DNA of 64,000 nt. Origin: Alligator mississippiensis. Its lineage: Eukaryota > Chordata > Crocodylia > Alligatoridae. Both the position numbers and the translations under genes were made by a program. Below, in pieces: positions 50,101 to 62,100 of this stretch (position 1 is its first letter; each line of letters opens with the position of its first letter). The stretch covers positions 40,593,892 to 40,657,891 of the forward strand of contig NC_081835.1 of the NCBI RefSeq assembly GCF_030867095.1, given 5' to 3'. The notes under the pieces are model-generated. The model saw only the letters and a list, made by a program, of their open reading frames with translations. It did not search any database and was not told the DNA's origin.

Positions 50101-53100
50101 TGTTCATTCCACTTGGTATGCAATTGGGCAGGAAGGGAATAAGGTGCTGTTAATCATCCCTTTGGCTGGAAGTTGAGGGGGAGTGGCCATACAAAAGGCA
50201 TGCATGCCAAACTAGCTCTTCCTGGTAAAGACTATCCATTATGGATTGTATTCTGCTTAAATGTGCAGAGCCTGCTGGTAGCTAGTTCTGCAGCTGGCTA
50301 TTCTGGGTTGCCTGAATCCCTCCAGTGTGTTCTGTATCAAAGTTTAGAACTGCACATCAGCCAAGATCATAGTTCTTCAGTCCAGGCTGTGAATGCTTTA
50401 ATGCATCCTGTGGACATAACAGGAGTGTTGCTGTCTGCGCTCTTGCAGAAGGGTTATGAATGGCAGCTGAGGGCTTGCAGTTTGTTCTTTCTTAGGAGTC
50501 TCTTGGCATGTCTATTCTCTGCTTAGAATGTACTTGCGGGAAAGGTGCTGTCTAAGACATGACTAGAGAGCACGTGGAATATGTAAAACAGTGCTTACAT
50601 GGCAGTCCTGCATAGCAGATGGGGCAGAGCTCCTGAAGTGGTTTTTCTAAGGAACAAGTTGCATTCTGGCAGGTGGACTTTCCTTAATGCTCTAGCACTT
50701 ATCCAGTGGAGAGTTATCGCCCCCTACAGGACCCACCCTACGCAGACCTGGTGAAGGCACACAAGCTGTTGGGGTACCTGAAGAATGTTATTCGCTTTGG
50801 GATGGATGTGGCGGTAAGCTGGTGTCACTGGATGGGATCGTGAGGCAATGATGCTGGGAAGTATAGGCCGACAGTAATTTTAAGAGCTCCGAACACATTT
50901 TCTGTCTTCTGTGAGTCTGCCAATTTTGAAGCTGTTAAATTCGGGGGAGGATTAACTTCCTAAGGTGGAGTGAGGAACTTCTAATTATTCTATCTCAGGT
51001 TATGAGAAATTGTTAGCTTTATACTTTTTTTTTCTAAATTGGAAAGTATCATCCATGTTATCCACCAACAGGACTGGAGCTTATTGTTCTTATATGGCTA
51101 AAACCATACAAGTTATATTTGCAGCTACAAGATGAGCACTTTTTGTATCTTCAGCTTTTCACTCAGTCCCTTAATCCAGCTCCACTAGGCCAGTTTCTGA
51201 CGTACCCATCTTGGCATTAGTTTGCCCACACTGAACAAATTGTGAAAAGAACCTGTATTCTCCATGATCAGTCAGGAGAGGAAGCAGAAAACAGCCATTG
51301 TTCTAGAACTTCAGAGTCCCTAGAGACTGCTCTGAGCAGGGACTGTTCTGGGACTGACTTAGATTTATCAAGGCAACAGCCTGGATTTATCTTGGATGCC
51401 AAGTTTATCCACTGTAAGCGAGTTTGACCTCCCTAGGTTCTACATAGAGGGTGATGTTGTATCCAGTCCAGTCAGTGGCTAGGGCTAGATCCAGTACAGT
51501 CTTCTTCATTTGATCTAATCTTTTTCAGAAACATTCATTTAGAATCCTAACAGTATGGACAGCTCTCTTCCCCCTTTTCAAAACTGATTGTTTCCTTTAG
51601 TGACTGGGTTTTGCAGAACTTAAAGCAGTTTATTTTGCATATGCAGAGCCAGAAAAAAGCTCTAGTTTTCTTAAACTGTTCTGTTAAATGTGCATTTTAA
51701 CCAGAACATATGTTAGTTCAGGGCTTCTCAGCCTCTGGCCCATCAGCCAAATGCAGCCTGCGCAGCCATCACATCTGGCCCACAGGGCTCCCCATGGGCA
51801 TGACTCCAGCTGCAGGGGTTGGGGCTCCCTGCCCCCTCCCGCAGTAACTGGATTGGGGCTGCACCCCCTCCCTCACAGGTGGATCAGGGCTGTGTACCTC
51901 CCCTTCCTCCCCATCAAAGGAGCTGGATCAGAGCTATACCATGCCCCCACCCCTTTTCCCCCCACCACCTGTGGGGCTATGTTGGGGCTGAGTTACCCCT
52001 GCCTCCCTCTGTGGGGCTGGATGGGGTCCACTGCACCCACCCTAGATCCACCCCGTGGACAGATTCGGCACTGCCCACCTGGCCTGCTGGGCCAAAAGAT
52101 TGAGTACCATTGTGCTAGTTTACAGAAGTTCCAGAGGCAAAGATTTCTATGACATCTGTTATTGGACCAACTGTATAGTTGGGAGAGCTGTTGGACAAGC
52201 TTCCAGGCATCAAGTGCCCTTCCTCAGATCACATATCTCAGAATTTCTGTCTGAGAGAGTGCTGTCCTTTATGTTTGAAATACTATAACTTCTGGGTATA
52301 GCTTTATCTAGCTGCAGAGATGCTCTGGAGATTTTGCAATGGACATCAGCAGTGACTTGGAGGAATGGAGAACAGCAGATGCCAGAAGAGGACATATGTA
52401 GTGGGTGTCATCTGAGGTGTCACCTGAGAGAGTGCACTTGATGTCTGAAAGCTTGTCTAGCTGTCCTCCCAACTATACAGTTGGTCCAATAAAATGTATC
52501 ACAAAAAATCCTTGCCTCATACATTTCCTGGACCATTGCGTCTACAACTTTCCAACCCTATTAAAAGTTCCAGTTTACCCCAGTTTGTGGTGATGTAGCT
52601 AATACCACTTGCATGCTGTCTTGGCTGATCTGGGGTTAGTTTGCTCAGTCAAGTACATAATTACCCCTGGAAGAAACACAGGGTAAGCTTCACAAGTGTA
52701 AGCTACCATGAGATAAATTGCATGCAGATGACACCTACATTGGTAGCTATTTACTCAGTGCAAACAGGCAACTACCTGTTCCCAACCACCTGGTGGTATA
52801 GCTCTGTAGCATCTACAGCAGGGGTGGGCAAAATGCAGCCTGCGGGCCAGATGCGGCTGGCCAGGCCATTCTATTTGGTCCTCGGGGTCCCTAAAAAATT
52901 TAGAAAATTAATATTTATCTGCCCCTGGCTGCCTGTCATGTGGCCCTCGATGGCTTGCCAAAACTCAGTAAGTCGCCCTCTACCCAAAATAATTGCCTGC
53001 CTCTGATCTACAGTATATAGCTACCCTAGGAGAGTTGCTTGTCTGTTTGTTTTGAATCCCGGTGTAATTTACACTGGTGTACAAAACGTGAATGGATTAC

Positions 53101-56100
53101 AATCCTGTAAATGTTTAGGTCCTCTAGGAGCAGCTGCTGGCTCTTCCAGGTTGTAGACAAGTGGGGCTGGCCAGTCCCGAATGAACTTTTAGAAGAGGAC
53201 TGAAAACAAATGAACGAATACTTGCACATGCCCTCCATCACATTGCGTAAATGAAATCTTAAAAGCTTAACTTTTGTCTGTGGTTGCCCCACAGGCAGGC
53301 TTGTCTCCATTAAAAGGGAAGGCTTTTTCTCTATTGCCTGCTGAATTCCATCAGCAAGCCAGTGTGAGGAGGGAGAATGCCAGAACCCTTATTCATGGTA
53401 GTTGTTGATACTTTCCTTACTTGTTGCAGGGCAGTCCTAGAGCATGGCAACTTTAGCAGTCTGCTGGGACAGGCTTGATGGAATAGCCTCTAGAAAGATG
53501 GGTAGTTTATTAAGAGACCATACAAAACAAAATGGGCCATCTGAATTTCAGCACCCATGTAAAATATGAGGTGAAATTTGTACCCATCTCTGCTGCCAGA
53601 ACCATCTAGAAAAACTCTTGGGTGCATGGGCCAGAAAAGATGATCTGACATCTAATAGGGAGGCCAAGTCTACCAGTAGCAGTTATCCAGTGACTCCATG
53701 TTCAGAGTGGACACACTGGCCTCTTTTCTTGAACCTTTGCTGAGGAATGCCAATAGAGCTATAGTACCAGCACATCTCAGGCCTTAATAGGGCTTTGGTA
53801 GGAAGGATCATGGTTATATGGCTGATTGCTAGAGGAATTGTCATTGAGATGAAGCACAAGCTCCCTAGCTACTATATCATACCTAACAACACAGACTGAG
53901 ACACAGGGCTTCAGGCTGCCTTTATCAGTTTGTCATCCATCTTTTACCGACACCCTCTTGGGGGAGGAGGAGGAGAGAAAGTGGAACTGCTGCCATGTTG
54001 TTCGCAGTCCTTCCCCCAGGTTTTTGTCTAGTGCAAGCATAGGATGAACTCTGGTTTGTTGCTTAAACAATAAAAATCTTGGGTGGGGGGTTACCCAAAA
54101 TAGAAATTATTTTCTTGGTAAAAAACAGAAAAGAACCCTTTATTTTGGGTGGACTATAACATTTTATTAAACCTAAACTGAAACTTTTAGTAGAAAAAGG
54201 TTAAAAAAAGCTGAAAGTGTGTGTGTATATAAAATTAAACACACGCATTGTGTTTAGATTTTCGTTCGAATATTTCAGTCATAATAGTTTATTCACATTT
54301 GCCCAGTTCTCCTAAGCACCCATGGAACCTGTGTATATCCGAAACCACTGTTGTCTGCTATTTGCTAGATTAGCATTGGCCTTGTTGCCCTTGATTTTGT
54401 CTATGGCACTTATAGGGTGTTTTGGATATGTTTCTTGTGATGATTTGAGGGATTCCTTTGGTTAAGGAGTACTTGAGAATAATCGGGAGTGGACCCTTGG
54501 GCCCAAGAAACCCTTTTATTGTCCATTGTTCCTGTGTTTATTCCCCACCCCCTACGTTTTCCAGAGATACGTAACATTGAGTGAAGTAGAGGATGCACCA
54601 ACAATGGGCCTTCTACCCAGCTATGAAAAGTAGCATCTCTGGATGGTATCATGTTGCTGGGTAGAGTTGCTGTAGTGATCCCTGCAGCATCTCTGTCCTG
54701 GGAAATTTCATCCAGTGCTGTTAATCTGGCATCAGGACCTCAGCAATCCTCCTACAGCATAAGTGAAAAATATCCCTTGGTAAAGGTATTTGGAGGAAAT
54801 TTGTTAAATATACCACTGAGTTAACAGGTGTATCTAGTTCTAAATGTAGACAGTGGGCACATCCCCACATGCAGGTATGTGTGGTTGCTGCGGCAAAAAT
54901 GGCATCAGCACAAATGTGTGCCTCTGTTTTTTGCTGCTTCTAATTTGCAGTGCAGCGAACAGGTGCATGTGTGCTGTGTGCAGTTTGTGGCGCTTCAAAC
55001 TGCTTTGTGGCTTCACAAACAGCATGTGCGCACTTGTGGGGATGTGCTTAGTGTGGCTGTTTTGGGGTAGGGGTTTATTGAGTGATTTGTGTTTGAGAAG
55101 TGAATTTGACTTCTTGAATTTGTATTGGAAGAGTTAGAGCTAACCTAAGCACGTACTGCTAAGCTATTAACCATGGGCTCAGGGCTAACTTGGAAAAGTT
55201 GGATTGGCCTGGCTGTTTGAGAAATGTGACCTCACAGTGGAAATGGGTATAGTTTGATTGCTGGCGAAGTGTTCCTGAGTCAGAGATGGGAATATTTTGT
55301 TTTGAAAAGCTCCTGGTGGGGGCAGGGTAATATATACATGTACTCAACAGGCTTCTCTTACACCTTGCAGCTTCTTTCCAGTGCTAATATCCTCTCTGCA
55401 AAGTGGGATATTTTCCTAAGAGACATGCTGAGCAAAGAGCTGTTTTTTCCTTTGGGTGTACATGGTAAAGGAGTTGTGGGTGGGTTGGGGTTAGTTCACT
55501 GCTTTATATTTCCCTGGTTTTGTTGCAGGAGGGGAAGCTGGTGGAGAAAGATATTTCGACATGGCAGCTGCAGGGAGAGCCCACAGTGCTGATTGCCCTT
55601 GCACACATCTTTAACCACTTTGCCCCTCTCATGGTGAGTTGTGTGTGGCCATTTTGGCATATGCATCCATTTTAGCTGCTCTTAGAGGTAGAACTAAAAT
55701 CTACTGCACTCTCCTGTAACCCAGCTGGGAGAAGTGATATGTCTTGACACCGATAAATTCACTAGCTTGGAGTTATTTGTCTAGGCCAGTGGTGCTCAAC
55801 ATTTTTCCTTAGCAAGCCAGATGGGCAGTGCCCTGTCTGTTCATAGGCTGGGTGTGTTTGGTGGTCTGGTCTGACCCCTAGGGTGGGTGTGGCGGGGCCC
55901 CATCCAGCTGTGTAGAGGTGTCCAGGGAGCAGCCTAGACCTGATTCAACCCTCTGGGGGGAGAGGTTGTGGTCTGGCCCCGATCCAGTCCTATGGAGAGT
56001 AGGAGGTGCGATCTGGCCCCAGTTGAGCAGGGAAAAGGGAACAGGGCCTGGCCTGGCCCCAAATTGACAGTGTAGAGAGAGGGGGATATGGCTTGGTGCA

Positions 56101-59100
56101 GAGTTGGCTGTGCTAGTAGAAGTGGTATAGGGAATTAGGTAGCAGGGGAGGGTGGCCACTGCTTCCCTGCTGCCAAATTTCCCAACCCATGGGCAGCACC
56201 ATGGGCCAGATGCAATGGCTCTTCATGCCATGTTTGGCCTACAGGCTGGAGTTTGAGTACCTCTGGTCTAGACAGTTGCAAGCTGTCCTTATGTCTTAAG
56301 TAGTCCTTGACTGGTCACTTCTGTGGAATGGCCTATCATGAAACAGGGTTGATGCAGTGGTGTTTACAAGGTGAGTGAAAAGACTTCGTGTTCATCAGGG
56401 GATGAACTTCTCTAGTGCTTAACTGAATTGCTCAGTGGTGCCAACAATGATGAGATTTTGGCATGTAAGTGATGGCAAGACACCTTCCTATGGAGACTTT
56501 CACTGTTCCACATCCTGCAGTTGGATTTTTCATGGGCTTGGTTTCATGTAGAGTGGTGGTCCAGTTCTTTTTTGTTCTACTTAGAAATTGTAATGCTTTC
56601 AGGCACTCCTGGAATGGGCTCAGTTGTTCATGATGGGCAGTCATTGCTAGTCTTGTTTTCATAGCCTGCACCAGTAAGAGCCTATGGTAGTCTCCAGGGA
56701 GCTCACTGTTATTTCTTGTCCACCGGCTCACAGCAAATCTAAAGCTTTCAGTTCCAGCCTAAATCCTCTGTTGGCGTCCTAAATTAGGTATCTCTTGCCT
56801 CTGTTGGCGTATGTTGATTGTGTTGCCCAGAACTACTGATCATGCTTTTTGTTCTCAGTGCAAAGTGTATCTGGTGGAAGATGTGCTTATGAACTTCCTG
56901 CTGAGTATCTTGGAGCAGGGTGGGGCAGTGGAAGCACATCCTCTCATCCAACAATTACTGGATCTCATGTGGCTTCTTATGGAGGTGAGTTCCTTAGATA
57001 CTTCCACGCCTGTAATGCTACTGCTCTGCGATTATTGACAGGTGTCAGTACCTTAGTTAGACGAGGTTCTTTGGGTAAATCTGATATTTTTTATTAAACC
57101 AACTCATATAGTTGGAGAAATTCTTCTTTGCAAGCTTTCGGGTATACATACATTTCATCAGGCTAAGTATGCATCTGCAGTTGGTGTATGCTCTTCCTGG
57201 ATGGAATGAATGGTAAAGAAGCCAGAGGCTGATACGCATGCAAGAAAGCTAATCAGTGAAGATGTAAGTTGAGGAGTCAGTGGGTGAGAGACAGGTTGGG
57301 GTCAGGGGGAAGGAAGGGGAATAAATGTAGCTGGTGTAAATAGTGGAGAGGTACTTGGGGAGTCAAATTTTAGGCAGGCTATAATGTGTCATAAATCCAA
57401 TGTCTATATTTAGTCCATGATTTTTTGTATCTAGAAGACTGATGAAATGAAGTTCGTAGGCCTGTCTATGGAAAGGTGTTTTGTAAATTCCCTTTGAGGA
57501 TTAGAAGTGAGAGACTGGAGAGAGAGTGGTTTTCTTGTGAGAAATGTGCCCCCCACAGGTAATTGGGTATTCTTGTCTTTGGTAGATTTTCGGTGTGTGT
57601 GCATTTTGGAGAGCAGTTGTTGTTTGGTCTCTCCTACATAACTTTCCATCAAGGCATTTGGTGCATTCGATGAGAGATTACATTTCTGGAGGTGCAGCTG
57701 TAAGATCCAGGAATCCTCATGGTTCTGTTGTGGGGTGTAGTAATTGTTGGGGTTGTGAACATATGTTGGCAGGTGTTACATTTCTTGTCATGGCATGGTC
57801 TGGGTCCATTCAGTGCATTTTGGGTTATAGAAAGTTTGCTTCTGGTGATGAGGTTTGTGAGGTTCAGTACTTGTTTGAAGGTTAGGATGGGTGGTTCTGG
57901 GAATATCTCTTTAAGAAATGGGTCTTCTTCTAGTATGGGTTGCAATTGTTTGAGGATGTTCCATATAGGTTCCAGGGAGGGGTGATATGTCGTAACCAGT
58001 GGTGTGTGATTCATGGGGGTTTTCCTTCTGTACTGCAGCAATTCCTCACGTGGTATCTGGGTGGCTATTTCAAAAGTGAGATCTGTCTCTCTGGAGGAGT
58101 GTCTTCGTTGAGTGAAAGTCTTTTTAAAATTTGTGAGGTGGCAGTCACGGGTGTTCTCAGTGCAAATTCGGTAGTATCTGAGGGCTTGGCTGCATATTAC
58201 AGCTTTCTTGGTGTGTTTAGGATGAGCACACACCAACTGCAGATGCTTCCTCAGCCTGACAAAGGATATTTATATCTGAAAGCTTACAAAGAATTTTTCC
58301 AACTGTTTGAATTGGTCTAATAAAAGATATCAGATTTACCCAAAGAACCTTGTCTGCCTACATCTTTAGAGCACCATGGTATGGCTACAACCTATACCTT
58401 AGCTAGACACTTATTAATTTTCCCTGTTTGCCCTCTGCTCTAGTGGTCCAGTGGATGATTTAGACACCTGGAATGTGACCAGATTGCGTGCTATTTGTAG
58501 TCCACAACTACTTTGCTGTTTAGCTGCGCTCTCTGAAAAAGGCAAAAGAATTTGGCATCAGCAGTTGACATCCCTGTTATGTCTTTTCTCAGTGTCCCAT
58601 TCTGTAGTGCAATAACTGCAGGATGACTTTGTGAGGGAGCTGAGAAGAAACGGATTTATAATTGGAAAGTGTCAGTTATGGTCAGTTCTTTCTTTTTCCC
58701 AAAACATGATCACAGGGTGTGCTCATGAGCCATTGATCTTGATGGAGAGCTGGGAAGTCCCAGCTGCTGTGTGAGGGCCAGGAAAGAGGAGTGAGTGTTG
58801 ATAGGTGCTCTTTAATTTGTAACAAGACAAATACTTCTCTGTTTTTGAATTTGACTTTTCTATCATCGCTAACTTTTAAATAAGCTCTAATGTTAAACAA
58901 GTTTCTCTTTTACTGGAAAACAAGTTTAAATGCCTTGAAAATAAGCATTAAAATTGCTTTTTATGACTATACAGAGCTTTTCAGAGGAACAACCAAATGT
59001 TACAGTCCGCAATTTTGCATGAAACTTCATTGGATATTTGCATTGCACAATTGCCGCCTTGTCAGCTTAATGAAAAATATACCCTAAACTCCCACACACA

Positions 59101-62100
59101 TCTGCCCCCAGCTGAGCCAGAGCAGAAGGTCTTTATCCCTTTTTGTGGACCTTTATTTGAGCTTGGCTTTGTCAAGCATCATCTAAGAAGCCTTTGCTGC
59201 TGGTATCCCAGCAAGTTTAGACCTGGAACTGGCAACAGCAGCCTACCAGTTGATAGAAGCTGTTCCATAAATTACAGGGTTAAGGTAGCTGGGTTCACAC
59301 TTCCCAGGGTTCCTGGGAACTGCACACTTCTTCAGTTGCACTGGGCTAGTGGGCAGCAGCAGCAGCTTTGAGTCCATCAGTATCATGGCTCAGAAGCTAT
59401 AATGCAATCCCGCTTTAGAGTATTCTACAAATTTGCTGAACCCTAGCTCAGGGGCCTGAATCCCCACCTGCTATCTCTTGTTGCCATATCTCCCTTCCCA
59501 TGGATGAAATTAAAAGCCCCTACTGGATGAAGGGCTGACATGAACCTAGGGGAGCAGATTCTCCCTTTTTGCTTGGCTGTGGACTTAGTCATAGAGAAGT
59601 AGGCTGGAAGGGACTTTCAGAGGTCATCTAGTCCAATGGTTCTCAACCTTTTTTTTTTTTATATCGGGGCCCATTTGTAAACAGTCTCAATCCAGTGCTC
59701 CTGGCTCCTGACCTGCTTCCTCCTACCCTCCACACCCCTGGTGTGTGGGACAGAAGGAGGTGTGTTTTGGGGTGGTGGGGGGTGGCAGGCTGGAACTCTA
59801 CCAGCCTGCAAGGGAAAAGCCACAGTTTCCCACATTTTTCTTCTTTAAAGGAGAATCCATTTTTAAAGTTTGTTCCAGTTTTTTGTTTGTGACCGTTTCA
59901 TATATTCTTGCAACCCACTTTTTGGTCGCAACCCACATATTGAGAAATGCTGATCTATTCAATCCCTCTGCCTAAGGCAGGATCAGCCTTATCCAAACTA
60001 TCCCATACAACCATAATCTAAACTCTATGTAAGACTACCATTAACCCTGACACAACATAGACCTAACAACCTAACCTGCTGTGGGTAAAGTCGGGGAACC
60101 ACAGCAACCGATGTGCTGCTTCTATAAAATGTTGTCAATATATGCTGAAGAGGTAGAGGCCCACGCTCCCTGGTACAGAAGAATGCAACCCCCCCCCCCC
60201 CCAGTCTGTACCAGTCTGACCATGGGGTAAAATTCCCTTCTGACCCCAAATATGGTGATTTGGGCCGACCCTGAGCAGAGGGGCAAGACCCTCTGTCCAG
60301 GAACATCTGGCTTTGGTCCCAGCAGGAACATTGGCACACCCCAGTTGAAGTCCTCAGCCTTGGCTGTATCCAATACCCAAAGCCTCTAGGAAGGCTTAAA
60401 AGCACCTTAATACACACAGCAGAAAAAAAGGCAGGGGGAGTGGGAACAACGAACAAAGCCCAGAAGTATGGAAAATACCCATGCTAGAACATGGACAGCT
60501 ATTCCTAGATCATCCCCGACTAGTGGCTGTCCAACCTCTTTTTGAATACCTCTAGTGATGGAGAGTCCACAGTTTCCTTGGGCAGTTTATTCCACTGCCT
60601 CACTATTCTAAACTTCAGGAGATTCATTGGTTTTTGGGGTCTTTATTCCAGAGAGTCCTATCCCTTGCAGTCTGGGAGATGACTCATCTCTTTGGTGATT
60701 GATAGTTGGAAACAAGTCTTTTAGAGACTCAACTGAACGTCCTGACAAAAACGGTCAACTTTCCTGATTTCTAGGTGTTTAGGTTCTCAGTGATGCATTC
60801 CATTATGGTTTAGTTCTTGTGAGCTTCCAAAAATTGTCCTCCTAGGCTGTAGTATTGGCTTATATATAAGAATTGGGAACTGCAGCCTGTCTGACTGGGG
60901 CTTTGGCGTAGAACTTCTGGTTTTGGTAAAGCTATGATAGGTAATTGGTCTGCAAGTCAGTGCTGGGTTGAAGTGCATTACCTTATTTGGAGGCTGGTTC
61001 AGAACACAACTGGTGGGTTGAAATGCCCTTATGGCAGGCTCATCTTTTGAAGTGATATGGGAATCTGAAGGAAGCTGCATGATGGGACCGCTAATGTCAC
61101 CTTTGTGCCACTTGGGGATTCCCCCTTTCAGTGAAAACATCAAAAACCCAAACCTGAGAATGAGACTCTCAATCTGTAGGGGACTTATGCTTATGAGTAA
61201 GTCAAGTTACTAACAAAAACCACAAGAGAAAGTGGAATGTGAACATGATTTGCCCCATGTGACATCTGACTGCTGCTTTTAACCGTCACTACCCCACATG
61301 GTATTCTAGTTCCTGCCAAGCAAATGTCATAAGCATGGATCCAGAAGACAGCAGCTGATTTCAAAATGAACTCCTCCTGACTCTAAGAGACATTTTCATT
61401 GGTACTTGCTTCCACTCTGCAGCATGCTGTCTGTTTCCAGTTAATTTTTCCATCTTTCTTAGGAGTATGAAGTGCATGAATGCCTCAAGCAACTGCTGAT
61501 GTCCCTGTTGCGGGCATACAGGTTCTCTCCCATTGTCCCAGACCTAGGCTTACAGGTAAGTGGCACTTTTAAGCCCCTAGAAGCAATGACTGGCCAGGAT
61601 TTACTAATCCTGTTTTGACCAGGAATTATTAATCCTATGTTTGTGTGGGTAACTAAGGTCTTTGGCCAGTTCTGCACTATGCAGTTAATTCTGCTTCTCC
61701 TGTCTCTTTAGATTCACTATCTCCGTCTCACCATTGCAGTTCTGAAGCATGAGAAATCTAGGAAATATCTGCTCAACAATGTCCTGTATCCTTTGTCTTT
61801 ACTCTTATCTGATGTGCCCTCTAGAATGTGCAGTTAAAATCTCCAAGACCCTGGCCAACTGCCAGCAAAAGGCCCTTTTGTCTCTACACAATGTGATGTT
61901 TTGGGAGGCTGTTTCATGGTGTTCTGATATCTAGGGGAATAGCCAGTGCTGTTCTCAGTGGAGCCTTATTTTGAAGAAAGAAGGGTAGCTCATGGACCTT
62001 CCTGTTGGAGGGGTTTTCCTGACCTATGTTTCTGCTTAGCTCGTGTACATACAGACTCTCTGTATCCTTTTGACTGATTTGTGGTAGAATCTTAAAGACT

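Noticed and set aside
49913..50176. Open frame reading through the end of RNF123 exon 10
   Set aside because: It is exon sequence followed by intron read-through; the intron starts at 49987.
50000..50711. GT-AG reading of RNF123 intron 10 (gaa|gtgagc ... gag|agttat)
   Set aside because: It keeps the frame, but the acceptor lacks a pyrimidine tract and the product has L where the family has V; the U12 signals fit better. Kept as the alternative in the finding.
57595..58320. Plus-strand open frames of 88-126 codons
   Set aside because: They are antisense to the Penelope-like coding remnant.
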